Positions 23,789-35,454 of a stretch of 64,000 nucleotides of DNA are shown piece after piece. The DNA comes from Trifolium pratense. Taxonomy: Eukaryota; Streptophyta; Magnoliopsida; Fabales; Fabaceae. Each line of letters opens with the position of its first letter. Position 1 is the stretch's first letter. The stretch spans positions 28,570,409 through 28,634,408 of the forward strand of contig NC_060065.1 of the NCBI RefSeq assembly GCF_020283565.1. Reading direction: 5' to 3'. The notes under the pieces were generated by a model. It did not search any database. It was not told the origin of the DNA and saw nothing but the letters and a program-made list of their open reading frames with translations. The translations under genes were made by a program, and so were the position numbers.

Positions 23789-24552
23789 GCTTCATCCCCA
23801 GCTACATCTTCTGCATGGAAGTAAAGTCGTAAACAGCAAGAGAATGTTAACTATAATTAACAAAACATAAATGATTTGAAAATGAAATTAATAAATAACA
23901 GTAGCTATATGTTGTTTTTGTTATTCTTTGACCAATGAAAGTTCAACAAGTTCTATAATAAAAGATAGATTGGGTACATTACATAAGTTGCATAATGAAT
24001 CTATATAACCTGTCATTTCTAAAATGACTCTGTACAATATTGCAACAAAACAAAAAAAAAATGAAGAAAAAACCCTATTTGGATAAACAGCTTATGGCAC
24101 AAGTGCTTATCATGATTTGGTTATTTATAAGCTTACATAAGTGATTTCTATAAACAAAAGGTAAAATGAAGTTAAATTGTTGTTGTATAAGCTATAAGCT
24201 GTTAGATGTTTTAATAGAAAGGAAAGAAAAGAAAACGTAGTTTCATTGATTAGATAGAAAAATCAATTATAAGAAGGAAGAATGAATGGTACATCAACTC
24301 TTTCTTATCATTCTCCATAACGACATCATCAATTCCCGAGTCAGTGAGTCACGTCGAGAATGACCGCTGGATCCACCGTCATCAACCTTGCAGTCGCATT
24401 TCACCACCGTCTCCTTTGGTATCGCCATCTACAAATTCACGACTCTGATACTCGTGCTTGTTTTCAATCAGAAAAGTAGTACTAAACTCACCACAAGAGT
24501 ACTTAATTATCGTTCGGACTTCGGACAAAATCTTTCTTAAATTTTTTTTTTT
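23789..24552. promoter_or_regulatory. Upstream region of the NLR gene
   Basis: The region just above the NLR ATG holds an AG acceptor-like site (CCATGCAG|AAGATG on the minus strand, near 23806), suggesting a 5' UTR intron. AT-rich sequence follows. A MITE-like piece lies about 24080-24200 (GGATAAACAGCTTATGGCAC ... AAGCTATAAGCTGTTAG). No TATA box can be fixed without a known transcript start. Confidence 0.35.
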
Positions 24553-24788
24553 AGTAAATTGTCAAATACCAGTAGAAATTTCAAAATTAGGGAAATATTT
24601 CCTAAAATAGACAAATACCTCTGAAATTATAAATCATCAATTAAATTATCTGCTGACATGGACCTGACTGATAGTGTCACGGGGCAATTTGATTGACTTT
24701 TTATAATTTCAATGAGGTATTTGCCTATTTTCAAATTTCGGTGATATTTGACGAATTTTAAAATTTAAGGGGTATTTGACAGTTTACT
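24553..24788. mobile_element. MITE with long inverted repeats
   Basis: The left arm AGTAAATTGTCAAATACC and right arm GGTATTTGACAGTTTACT are near-complementary, and the match continues inward (AAATACCTCTGAAATTATAA against TTATAATTTCAATGAGGTAT). Length is 236 bp. No clear target duplication was seen. Confidence 0.6.
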
Positions 24789-25455
24789 CAAAAAAAAATT
24801 AAATTTAATTATCGTCTACGAGGTAGTGCTTGTTTGTTTCAGTTTAAAAAAAGTGATTTTTTTTTTGTGTTATAAATATTATTAGTGGATGTACACATAG
24901 GTCATTGGCACATCTAACAGGCTCATTATGTTTACATGTATATAGACACTATGTATCATTGTAATGTAACCCTAATCCTAGTGGTGAATAACATACACTA
25001 TTCTTTCTCTCCTTTCTCTCTTCTTCATCTACATTACCACTCTTGTTACATTAATTTATAACATTTTGAAAATAGATTTTATAATACTATTTTTAAAAAT
25101 ATTATAAATTTTTTTGTATTCGTTTTGTTTTTAAATTGAAATACTAATTTTGACATCATAGAACATAAACATATATTATTGAAGATCAAAACATAGTTAA
25201 AATCGTAATTTTTTCAAAAAGTTGTATTTCAAAATGATTTTTATAAAAATTTATTTGAAATTGTTTCAAAATTACGTGATTTTTTGAATGCTTGTAAAAA
25301 AAATATGATTTTTTGAAATTTTGATATTCAAAAAAAGTTTCAATAAAATACCTAAAATAACATTTTAAGAATAACTATTCAAACCAAATTTTCATTTGAA
25401 ATTTTTATAAAAGATTTCTTTTTAAATTTTTTTTAGAATGAAATATATTTTTAGT

Positions 25456-25921
25456 TAGAGGTGTTCGTATCCGAACCAATTCAAAAGTAAAACCGCAAAC
25501 CGAACCAATCCAAACCAAAATCGCAAAAAACCGCATTTAGTTTAAACCGCACGGATGATTTTTCTACTAAACCGCGCGCGCGGTTTGGTTTGGTTTGCGG
25601 TTTTCATTTTACAAAACCAAACCAAACCGCAATATTTAACTTAACTCTATTATTTAGTAGCAATCAACCTATTACCTAGTCCAACTTAGCAAGCTCAACC
25701 CAAATTGAGTCCATAAAAAAATAGGTTGTCAAAACATCATTTAATGCGATCCAAAACTATACTGTTGGTATTAAAAATAAGTTCTTATGTATGTGCAATT
25801 TCTATATATGCATATTATATTATGTAAACAACAAAATAAATTAAAATTTTCTAATGTTATTTTGTAACAAGTTGGTAATATCGTCATATTTTTTAAGTGT
25901 TGGTAATAGCGAACACCCCTA
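25456..25921. mobile_element. hAT-type MITE with 8-bp target duplication
   Basis: Ends are TAGAGGTGTTCG and CGAACACCCCTA (11 of 12 complementary), flanked by TTTTTAGT at 25448-25455 and 25922-25929. The interior holds the purine/pyrimidine-skewed AAACCGCAAACCGAACC text and the palindrome AAACCGCGCGCGCGGTTT near 25570. An 8-bp duplication and a GGGGTGTTCG-like end fit hAT elements. Confidence 0.75.
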
Positions 25922-26002
25922 TTTTTAGTCCCTACATTTTATCCTATATAGTCAAAAAATAGTCACTATATATTTTTTTATGGTGTAAAAGAATAGTCAA
26001 GA

Positions 26003-28469
26003 GTGAAATTTTGTTCCCGGGCAGTCCATTTTGGATAATGCAATGATAACAATAGAAATTATCCATTATTTGAAGAGTAAGACGAAGGGGAATAAGGGGG
26101 ATGTAGCCTTAAAAATGGATATGAGCAAGGCATATGATAGAATTAATTGGGAGTATTTGAGGAGAGTTATGCTAACACTCGGTTTTGATGTGAAGCGGGT
26201 AGGATGAATCATGATGTGTGTGGAATCTGTGAAATACAAGGTGCTAGTGAACCAGCCTCAAGGACCTATAGTACCGGAAAGAGGACTTAGATAAGGAGAT
26301 CCATTGTCTCCTTATTTGTTCATCTATGTGCTCAAGGTTTGACGACACTTATTAATAAAGCGGAAGAGCGAGGTGACCTCCATGGTGTTTGAGTTTGCAG
26401 GGGGCACCTACGTTCACCCACCTGTTATTGCCGATGACTGTTTTTTATTTTGCAGGGCAACAAAAAGAGAAATCAATGTGTTGAAGAATATTTTATCCAT
26501 ATATGAAAATGCGTCAGGCCAACAAATAAACTTTCAAAAGTATGGGGTGTTTTTTAGCAAGAATGTGGGGGAGAACGTTAAGGCTGATATTGCAAGCGCG
26601 CTACAAGTTAGTATTGCATTAGGTACCGGTAGGTATCTTGGCCTTCCATCCATGATAGGGAGGAGTAAGAAAGATATGTTTAAATTAAATTCATCAAGGA
26701 CAGGGTGTGGAGGAAGATAAATTCGTGGGGAAAGAGGTGATGATTAAATCCGTGCTCCAAGCAATTCCTACCTACTTTATGAGCATGTTCTTAATTTCAT
26801 CTTCTCTTGGTGATGAAATTGAAAAAAATCATGAACTCTTTTTGGTGGGGAAATGGTGGAAACAGAAATAAAGGAATAAAGTGGCTATCATGGGACAAAT
26901 TATGCGTGCCAAAAAAAAGATGGAGGCATGGGTTTTAAAAATCTATATATGTTCAATTTGGCGCTCCTTGGAAAGCAGGTATGGAGGTTAATGTCTCAAC
27001 CAGATTTATTAGTAGCGAGACTTCTAAAGGCCCAATATTTTCCACGGACTGATATCTTTGAGGCGAAGAAGGGTAATAACTCTAGTTATGTTTGGAAGAG
27101 CATCCATGAGGCCATCCCTATGGTAAAACAAGGAACAAGATGGAAGATAGGGTCCGGAGATAAAATTTGGATTTTTCAGGATAGATGGCTCGTGAATGGA
27201 AATCTAGCACAACCAGCCAAGCACTTCAACAACAGGCTGGATTTGACGGTGCAAGATTTATTGCTGCAGGGCCAAAAATCATGGCGCACAGAATTGTTAC
27301 ATCACTGGTTCAGCCTGCAAACAATGCTTGAGGTGTTGCACACTCCACTTTTCGATTCAGTTGTCCTGGATGAGCGTTTTTGGAGGCCGGATAATCGTGG
27401 AACTTATAGTGGCCGTTCAGCTTATAACTTTTGCCTTACCGAATTGATTAACAATGTAGGGCTGGATGTGGAAGGGGATTGGATAACAATATGGAAATTA
27501 TCCGTGCCACCAAAGGTTAAAAATTTTCTATGGCGAGTGCTCGCGATTATTTACCAACACGTGCTAGACTGATTGAGAAGGGGGTCCAGATTGGAGCCAA
27601 TTGTCTGTGGTGCAATGAAGAGGCTGAGACCACGACCCATGTATTGTTACAATGCATAAAGAGTAGAGAAACGTGGAGGAATTTGGGGATGCAATATAAT
27701 ATCGATCAGGTCCAGTTGCAAAATGGAAATATTGAAGGTATAATTTTCTCCATCTTGAGTAACTTGTCCAATAATGAGAAATGTACTTTTGTCGTGAATC
27801 TTTGGAGCCTTTGGAGGAGTAGAAATGTTGCAGTTTGGGACAACCAACTTGATAGAACAGTAGATATTATTCATAGAGGCAGTTGCTTGTTAACGGAATG
27901 GCGGATTGCGCGAAATGTGGAGGAACAAGACCTGCTGTATAATCACCATCGCCAAGGAAGCAATAAATGGCAGCGCCCCCCTCATAATTTTATCAAGTGC
28001 AATGTGGATGCTTCGTTCTCTGAACACCACAATAAAGTGGGAATAGGAATCTGCTTAAGAGATGAATTTGGCATGTTTATGGGAGCGAGAACACTCTGGT
28101 ATCAGCCAGTTACGACAGTTGCAATTGGAGAGGTTTTACGACTGTTAGCAGCGATTGATTGGGTGAAAGAGTTGACATTTGAAAATGTGATTTTCTGTGA
28201 AGATTCTAAAGAAGTGGCAGACTCTTTGTATTCAGATGAGCGTGATGCTACAGAGCTAGGCTCTATCTTAACTAGATGTAGAGATGATTTATCCAATTTT
28301 TGTAACAACTCTTATGTCGAGTTCTCTAGGAGAGAGGCTAATATGGTTGCTCATAATTTAGCTAAGGCGGCCATATATAACGCCGATTCTCATATCTATT
28401 TTGACATACCAATTGTATTGATCCTTTGATATTTAATGAAATGAATTAGAATTCTCTTGTCAAAAAAAA
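26003..28469 (+). mobile_element. 5'-truncated LINE (L1-like) with RT, zinc finger and RNase H remnants
   Basis: Plus-strand reading starts inside reverse transcriptase: FVPGQSILDNAM, KMDMSKAYDRINWEYL, GDPLSPYLFIYVL. The catalytic FADD position reads IADDCFLF. There follows QQINFQKYGVFFS and LGLPSMIGRSKK, then the zf-RVT block (KNFLWRVLARDYLPT, CLWCNEEAETTTHVLLQC), and an RNase H domain of the plant RVT_3 type (KCNVDASFSEHHNKVGIGIC, EDSKEVADSL, RREANMVAHNLAKAA). Open stretches are 26373-26720, 26928-27572 and 27530-28429, so there are several stops and at least two frame changes. It ends in a short A run at 28461-28469. Endonuclease and ORF1 are absent, as expected for a 5' truncation. Inactive. 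Confidence 0.85.
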
Positions 28470-28889
28470 ATGGTTAGTTTTGTTTATAAATGGTTTTCGT
28501 TGTTTTTATTTGGAAATAATTTTGATATAGAACCTGAGAAGGTAGTGGAATTGATCTAGAAGTTTTAATCTAGTTGTGGTGATGATGAAGATGGTGGTTG
28601 TGTCGAAGAAAGAGAGATAGAAGAAAGTGTTGTTGGTGGAGGAATAAAGATAGGAGGAAAATTTTGGTGTGGTAAGGTGTACAACAAATTTTGTGGGAGA
28701 AGACACGTGTCATTATGATATTGGCTACCTATGTCACGTCAACAATCTGTTAAGAAAAATTGACGATAAGGACTAAACTTGATAACGGAAAAAATTGTAG
28801 GATTTTCTTACACCTTAAAAAAATGTCGGGGCTATTCTTGACTATAGGACAAAATATATGGACTAAAAACATATTTAACCCTTTTTTAT

Positions 28890-29590
28890 ATACAAAATTA
28901 TGTAATACTATAAAAATCACTTTTAGAAACCCGTAGTTTTTTAAAGATTGAGTTTTTTTTGTTATAGAAAGGTTAGTATAGGCGGTTGAAACCCGGCTCT
29001 TGCCAACCGAAATAAGCTTCCGGGAGCTTTTTAATTATGTTTTTAATTGATAAAATATGAAGCATTCTTTAAAAACATAAAAAAAAAAAATAAAATAAAA
29101 TGAAGGAGACAATAATTATTTCATGACAAATGATAACTAGTGCGCCGGATCCATTGGTTAAGTATAAATTTAAAAGAAAAATAATTAAATTGTATAGTTA
29201 AATATCTTAAAAGTTTAAATTTTAGTTTTCTCAATCATATCACGTTTTTTAGAATCCTAAAATGTTTGTAAATTAAACATATTTGATTTAAAATAATGTA
29301 TTAAAAATAAATAAACTAAAGATTTATTCTTTAAAAAAATAAAATAGTTACTTTATTTTTAAAAATAGTTTATAAAAATTTTAAAATAATTTTTAAAAAT
29401 AGTTAATAAAAAAATTTGTAAATTATTTTGTTATAACTAAATTATTTTATAAACTAAATATAACAAAAAAAAATATTTTATACGTTATCTTTAAAACAAT
29501 TTTTTTAATTTTAAAACATATTTTTTAAAAAAATATATATTTTTAAATTTAAAATACCACATAAGTAATTTTTAGTCAAAAAAGTTAATG
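28890..29590. other. No gene; AT-rich intergenic sequence
   Basis: Very AT-rich, with runs such as ATTTTTAAAAATAGTT and repeated TTTTAAAATA. A small GC-richer patch at 28978-29030 (GGTTAGTATAGGCGG...CTTGCCAACCGAAATAAGCT) may be an old repeat. No coding sequence recognised. Confidence 0.4.
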
Positions 29591-29599
29591 GCGGGATAC

Positions 29600-29765
29600 C
29601 AAATATAATAGGGGTAAACTTTGGGGGCTAAAATCGATTAATTGAAACTTGAAGGCTAAAATCGAGCAATTGTGAAATTTAAGGGGTTAAAATCAAGCAA
29701 TTGAAATTTGAGTGGCTAGAATCAAGTAATTGTGAAACTTGGAGGGTCAAAACTGCAATTAAGCC
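29600..29765. repeat. Minisatellite of about 30 bp at the end of a GGCTTAA-type element
   Basis: About five units of GGCTAAAATC(G/A)AGCAATTG(TG)AAATTTGA follow one another. The array ends at 29765 with CTGCAATTAAGCC, the terminal sequence of the MULE-like elements at 41520-42705 and 49232-49576. The array is therefore probably the subterminal region of a relic whose other end is lost. Confidence 0.55.
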
Positions 29766-29834
29766 TTTCTTTTATTTCTCATTTTAGTTTAATATAAAAT
29801 AAATATTGTTGTTAAAAAATATATATAAAATAAA

Positions 29835-29935
29835 TACTATATAATATGTAGGAAGCGGAATTTGAACATTAATACAATCACTTATTTATTTTAAAAGATA
29901 AAATTTTAGTTATTAGAGTACTTGACAAAAAATAA
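29835..29935 (+). mobile_element. Decayed SINE tail
   Basis: ATATGTAGGAAGCGGAATTTGAAC ... TTAGTTATTAGAGTACTTGACAAAAAA parallels the 3' half of the SINE at 35126-35262 (B box, then CTAGTCACTAGACTACTTGAC and an A-rich tail). The head is not clear. Confidence 0.35.
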
Positions 29936-30272
29936 TAAATAAAAAGTAATTTCGTGATAGATTTGTGGTGTGATGTGATATTTTTAAGTTGGATATTTTT
30001 CAAAGGATTGAACGTGAGAATATGGTGTTTTTGATAATCAGATAGCTGTGTAGTCTAGTGTGATATTTTTATGGAAGTTGAGATTTGGGTTAAGTGTTTC
30101 AAAGGTGTGTGAAATATGTGATTTTAGCAGTAGTTTGTCTGAAGCTATGATACAAAGCTTTAAAAGGTATGCGTGTTTGGACTTGGAGGACGAATTGATA
30201 ATGTAAGCATTGATGGTTAGTTAATAGGGTTAAAAAAAAAATATAAGCAAAATTATTGAGTTAAATTAATAG

Positions 30273-31142
30273 GGTTAAATATGTTTTTGTTCGCTATGAC
30301 AAATTTTGATTTTCGTTGCTATAAAATAATTAAAAGTTTTCATCCTCAAAAAAATCTTGCATTGATTTTAGTCTCTAATGTCAATTTATGTTCACTTTAA
30401 TGTCAATGTTAAGATTCTTTTATGTTCAAGATCAGGGGCGGCTTGCACACATGTGTAAGGTGTGCGACGGCATCGGGCCTCAAAATTTTGAGGGCCTCAG
30501 CTCAAAATTTTGAAGTCCTATAATATTACTTATATATTATTTATACCTATAAAATATCAGATATTTATTAATAGATTAATTTTTAGACCCTAAACTAATA
30601 GTTATATATTGTTAATGTTCATATAATATCATATGAGTATCAATAGATTAATTATCTATACTCGTAAATATAGTTTTAGTCCATTTTAATCTTTCCATAA
30701 AATTTAAACTTAGATTATGAGGTTCCTTTTTGACGTTATATACAAAGATAATTATTTTGTATTTCTTATCTCATTTGATTTGATGCAATTGGTTTAATAT
30801 TGATAATCTATATGTTTACAAGAATAAAAATGATTTTTTTTATATTATACGCAATTTAAATCGACAGTTTTTTTTAAAAAAAATTAAATTTTTTATGTTC
30901 AGGGCCACTTTTATATTTTGCACAGGGCCTCCTAAAACCCGGAGACGTCCCTGTTCAAGATGTATCTATATTATGGTAAAATCTATATATAAGTCCATAT
31001 TATGTTCAAAAAATGTCAAAATTTTATCCATTAGGAACTAAAAACGTAACAGAAATTTTTATAGAGATGAAAATATATAATTTTTGTATAGGGACGAAAA
31101 CTAAAATTCATTAATTTTATAAGGACCAAAAATATATTTAAC
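30273..31142. mobile_element. TIR MITE of the GGTTAAATATGTTTTT family, carrying a nested hAT element
   Basis: The left arm GGTTAAATATGTTTTTGTTC..GACAAATTTTGATTTTCG.. pairs with the right arm ..GGGACGAAAACTAAAATTC..AAGGACCAAAAATATATTTAAC. The copy at 32049-32407 is the same family without the inner insertion. Confidence 0.6.
30433..30953. mobile_element. hAT non-autonomous element, 521 bp, with perfect 8-bp target duplication
   Basis: The element starts CAGGGGCGGC and ends ACGTCCCTG, flanked by TTCAAGAT on both sides (30425-30432 and 30954-30961). The subterminal text GGGCCTCAAAATTTTGAGGGCC is itself palindromic. There is no transposase coding. Confidence 0.8.
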
Positions 31143-32048
31143 TGTAGTTAATAAAGACTTGGGAATACGGTTAAAAAAAGGCTTTGGAAAATGTCCGTAC
31201 AACGAGTTGTTGCAAGATAAGAGGAACCCGATAGTTCAAAGAAGGACGACAAGATTAAAGATCACAATGGATAATATTCTGAGGCGTAACGACGGAGTTT
31301 GTGTACTAGATGTTGCAAATCTGAGAAAGTTGATTCTCAGACGAATATATTATGAGAATTACCAAACCATGATTAGCATGGTAAAAAAGTTAACTTGGAT
31401 AAGCAAAGTTGAAATCATGTTTATTTGGGACCAACCCCAAACAATGAGTATTTGTTGAGGATGTGAAATGATCAGACGACCAAAAGGGATTTGATCAAAG
31501 GAACTACAAAGATTGTAGCATCAACAAGATGGTCACACCAAAGGGTTGGCATTTGTCATGACAAGGAATTGAAAAGGATTTCATTTCTATTGTGATGGTT
31601 AATACAAATAAATAAGCCTTGGTAGCGACACATTGAGTAACATATGAGTTGGGGTTAAGATTACTCGAGAAGACAGACTCATTCAAGACAATAAGGATTT
31701 TTTTCACCGTAATCACTAATATTCGATATTCGTGGATTTCCGCGAGCAGCGTGGGAATCTGTGGGGGTAGGGATGGGGACAAATATTTCATCGTGACGGG
31801 GATCGGGGACGAATATTTGGAGGGGAAGCAGGGAAGCTTCCTCCGCACATTCCTTGTCCTGTTGACATCCTTACTGCGAACCCTCGAAGTACAGAAACAT
31901 AAACAAAATTTTCTATACTGTTGAATTAAGATATTTTTATACACAACATGTGAGATTTAATTTTGCTAACAATAGCATGAAGGTCTAGAACCCGGACTCT
32001 GAGTTGCAAATTTTTTAAATTTTATTAATAACTATTATAATTAATTGG
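31143..32048. other. No gene recognised; GC-richer repeat patch
   Basis: An open plus frame at 31159-31458 (99 codons) has no recognisable family and no conserved neighbours, so I do not call it a gene. From about 31730 to 31870 the sequence is G-rich (GGGGATCGGGGACGAATATT, GGGTAGGGATGGGGAC), the style of a known plant hAT-like repeat built on 'cggggacgggg'. No ends were found. Confidence 0.35.
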
Positions 32049-32407
32049 GTAAAATATGTTTTTAGTCTCTGTTTTTATAGCAAATTTTGGTTTTTGTCCT
32101 TGTAAAATAAAATCAGTTGTCTTCATCCCTACAAAAAAATTTCTTTTGTTTTTAGTCCTTAAAGGGCAACATTTTGACATTTTTTTAACATTATATAGAC
32201 TTATATAAGTTTAACATGATATATAGAGACATAACATAGACCATTTTGAACATAAAAATGTAATAATATTGGCGTTAATATGTCACAATTTTGCTCATTA
32301 TAGACAAAAAAACTCTTATGTTTTTTTGTAGGAATGAAAACAAGTGATTTTATTTTACAGGGACGAAAACCAAAACTCACTATAAAAGTAAGGGCGGAAA
32401 ACAAATT
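32049..32407. mobile_element. TIR MITE, complete-looking copy of about 360 bp
   Basis: The left arm TTTTTAGTCTCTG..ATAGCAAATTTTGGTTTTTGTCC..GTAAAATAAAATCA mirrors the right arm TGATTTTATTTTACAGGGACG..AAAACCAAAACTCACTATAAA. Same family as 30273-31142. Confidence 0.6.
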
Positions 32408-33790
32408 TTTAAATATATATTAATATATTAATTATTTTCTATCCTTTTATATTAATCACTAACAAAAATCACAAGTATTAATAAAGATTGTTGGAGTAAC
32501 AAATTTGTCTGATATGTGTTACTACAATTAAATTTTCCTTCATGTATAAATGAATTTAATATTGATTTTTATATTTTAAAGCATATTAGTGGTTTAGTAA
32601 AAAAAAAGCAAATTAGTAGTAATAATAAAGGTTATATTAAAAAAGAAATACATTTAAAAATGTATAAAATCTATTATATTTAGGGAGAAACAATTTCTGT
32701 TTGGTTTGAGAAAAAGAAAAACATAGAACCATATTATGGATTTTTTTTTTGTTTACAATGAGCTGTGAATCGAACCCAAAACCTATAGTAGCCTTTTTAT
32801 GGACAGTTTTTGTTGAAATAAGAAGAATTTGTCACTAGACCAACTTTGACTCCTTTGTAATTATTTTATAATTTTGCATATATATCATAAATCCTTGTGT
32901 TTTTTTTTATATAAAAAAAATGTATAGAAAAAACGATTTTGATTAAAAATTTGTAGAAAAATTATTACTTTTATAAAAGTGGATCATAAATTTTAACCGA
33001 TTCTGAACTGGTTTTAAACTGAACTATAATTGATTTTTAAAAGTAGTTCAGTTTGAAACCATATCAAATATTTTAGTTTAAAATACGGTTCAATGCAATT
33101 TGGTTCAGTTAACTGTATTTTTGAACATTTTCTATATCATATGCATATTTACTTCTCGCGTTGTTTTAATCAAACTGGTATCAATTAAATTATTTTTTTA
33201 ATTATAAAAATTATGAAGATCATTAACTGTTTAGAATTAATTTAATAATTAATCATATAATACATGCTCAATAACAAAGACTAAACATATAATCTTATAA
33301 CTATAGTGCGAAGAAGTCAAATAAACAAACGAACATGTATAAAGCATGATCGACAATACGTTAATTTATCAAAGATTAATATTAAGAATACCTATTGTCA
33401 AAAAAAAAATAATTAAGAATACCTGAATAGACGAATCAATTAAACAAATTCCACGTACTACATAATTCCTGGAATAGATGGAATTTGCCCACGTCAATTT
33501 CTTTACATCAATAAGTAATACATGCTCTAATATGACATTTATCATCATCATTGATATATTAAACATTTTTATTGACATGGTTCCTTGAACATGTCCATAA
33601 AATGGTCCTAGTAAAGAAACTGATGTTCTTGACAAAGAAAATAAAATGTAATTGGTGTCCTTGAACATGCATTTGTTTATGAAAATCTTTAAGGATGCAA
33701 TGGATTAATGACAAATTAAGAGAAAAACATACCTCAATTACTTCAAAATTGGATTGAAATTAACAGGTCCTTGCTTGGCACCACGATGAA
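32408..33790. other. No gene; AT-rich with scattered repeat debris
   Basis: 32750-32870 holds a segment (GAGCTGTGAATCGAACCCAA ... TTTGTCACTAGACCAAC) resembling the tRNA-like part of a SINE in reverse orientation. 33000-33130 repeats GAACTGG/AGTTCAGTTTGAAACC-like text. The minus-strand frame at 33369-33668 is not recognisable. Confidence 0.35.
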
Positions 33791-33794
33791 AAAG

Positions 33795-34500
33795 GATTTG
33801 AAAGTATTAAGAGAGCCAACAAGTGTGATGAATGTAAAAGAATTTTTTTGGTTTTTTTGACTAAAAGAACTAGTAAGTATTAGCCAACAAGTGTGATGAA
33901 TGGAAAAAATGTTTTTTTACTAAAAGAACTAAAAAGTATTAAGAGATCCAACAAATGTGATGAATGAAAAAGAAATTTTTTGTTTTTTTTTTTTGACTAA
34001 AAAGAACTATTAAGAGATCCAACAAATGTGATGAATGGAAAATATATATTTTTTTTACTAAAAGAACTAGAAAGTATTAAGAGAGCCAACAAGTGTGATG
34101 AATGCAACTTTTTTTTTTCTATAATAACTAGAAATTATTAAGAGAGGCAACAATTTTTTGTCTAAAATGGACTAAAAGAATTTTTTTGTTTTTTTGTTTT
34201 TGACTAAAAGAACATTTTTTTTTTGAAGAAGTTTTGACTAAAAGAACTAGAATGTATTAAGAGAGGCAGCAAGTGTAATGAATGCAAAAGTTTTTTTTTT
34301 TTTGGACTAAAAGAGCTAGAAAGTATTAAGAGAGCCAGAAAGTGTGAAGAATGCAAAAGAATTTTTTTGGTATTTTTTACTAAAAGAATTAGAAACTATT
34401 AAGAGAGGCAACAAGTGTAATAATGAATGCAACAGAATATTTTTGGTTTTTGTTTGTTTTTTTGACTAAAAGAAGTAGAAAGTAATTAAGAGAGCTGGAG
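33795..34500. repeat. Tandem array of about 60-75 bp units with T-runs
   Basis: The core ACTAAAAGAACTAGAAAGTA-TTAAGAGAGCCAACAAGTGTGATGAATGCAAAAG followed by a T run recurs roughly ten times with length changes mainly in the T run. Units near 33808, 33880, 33945, 34015, 34075, 34255, 34320 and 34385 are clear. It shows no coding potential. Confidence 0.75.
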
Positions 34501-35115
34501 AAGATTTAAGGCCACAAAATCATTCCTCTAATAACTTCAAAAATCAGAAGCCAATATCTTAAAGCACACATTGATATATAAGATCTGTAGCACAAATTCA
34601 GTGATTATAGGATTTAGGATTTAGGATTTATATTATTAATTAATCACAATTATCTATTTAAAAAAAAAATAGCATTCGTTCGTTGACATTAGATCACATG
34701 ACACATGCTACTAATTACTACAGCCTGGCAATACACAAAATGAGTTGAAATCTAATTTTATAATCTTTGTTGTTCTTGTTGCTTCAAAAAATTAACAATC
34801 GTTTTTTTTTTTTTTTTTTGATAAAAAAAATTAACAATCGTTGTTGATGGGTTTACTTTGTTACTATTTGAAATATTAAAACACTGAATGTGCATAATCA
34901 TGCTATATATTATTTAATCAAGTTGATATTTTTCCCTATTGTATACATGCAATCGATCAAATGGAACAACTAGCTATTGTTTAAAACTAAGTTTAATCTC
35001 AGATTTAAACTTGACATTTTTTTATTCTTTTTCACTTGACTAGAACAAACGACTTTTAAAGTCCTCTTAGAAACTTTCATTAGCTCATATTTCTTTTGTT
35101 TTTTAATTGTTACAT
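34501..35115. other. No gene recognised
   Basis: Contains a short triplet of GATTTAG(GATTTAG) near 34610, and a T run at about 34803-34820 flanked on both sides by AAAATTAACAATCG (an internal direct repeat, about 34787 and 34835). Otherwise unremarkable AT-rich sequence. Confidence 0.35.
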
Positions 35116-35125
35116 AGAAGATAAC

Positions 35126-35262
35126 ATTTAAGCTTAACTCAGTTGGTAAGGACATTACATTATATATGTAGGGAATCGGGATTCGAACTCCGATCATCTC
35201 ACTTATCCACCTTAAGGATAAAATTTCTAGTCACTAGACTACTTGACAAAAAAAGAAGAAAG
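35126..35262 (+). mobile_element. tRNA-derived SINE with 10-bp target duplication
   Basis: An A-box-like GCTTAACTCAGTTGGTAAG and a B-box-like GGGATTCGAACTCC are separated by about 40 bp, followed by CTAGTCACTAGACTACTTGAC and an A-rich tail. Flanking repeats AGAAGATAAC occur at 35116-35125 and 35263-35272. Length is 137 bp. Pol III promoter boxes plus the duplication make the call firm. Confidence 0.8.
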
Positions 35263-35273
35263 AGAAGATAACG

Positions 35274-35395
35274 TTGTAGCTAAGTTGATAGTTAATAGCG
35301 ATATTATTGGAGAGGTCAACGTTCAAATTTCGAAATTCCCATTTTTTCATATTATTTTGTGTAAATTTAGCCACTAAACTACTACACAACATCCA
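35274..35395 (+). mobile_element. Second, older SINE-like copy
   Basis: GTTGTAGCTAAGTTGATAG (A-box position), then GGTCAACGTTCAAATTTCG (B-box position) and TTTAGCCACTAAACTACTAC echo the layout of the SINE just upstream, with more changes. Confidence 0.45.
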
Positions 35396-35454
35396 TCTTC
35401 TCTACAACAATTAAAAACAAAATTTCAAATATCTGTTCATAGTTATGAAACACG

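Larger units (their letters stand above)
25440..28885. mobile_element. Older TIR element split by two nested insertions
   Basis: The left end (TATATTTTTAGT, then CCCTACATTTTATCCTATAT...AGTCAAAAAATAGTC...GGTGTAAAAGAATAG after the inserted MITE) is the inverted counterpart of the right end at 28800-28885 (CTTACACCTT...GGGGCTATTCTTGACTATAG...GGACTAAAAACATATTTAACCC). The arms belong together as one terminal-inverted-repeat element, interrupted by a hAT MITE and a LINE. Confidence 0.6.

Noticed and set aside
31159..31458. Plus-strand ORF of 99 codons
   Set aside because: Charged, but with no recognisable motif, splice context or neighbour support.
33795..34500. CRISPR-like array
   Set aside because: Units are directly adjacent with T-run variation, no unique spacers and no cas genes; the sequence is eukaryotic.
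35126..35262. Possible tRNA gene (A and B boxes)
   Set aside because: No cloverleaf fold and flanked by a target duplication with an A-rich tail; it is a SINE.
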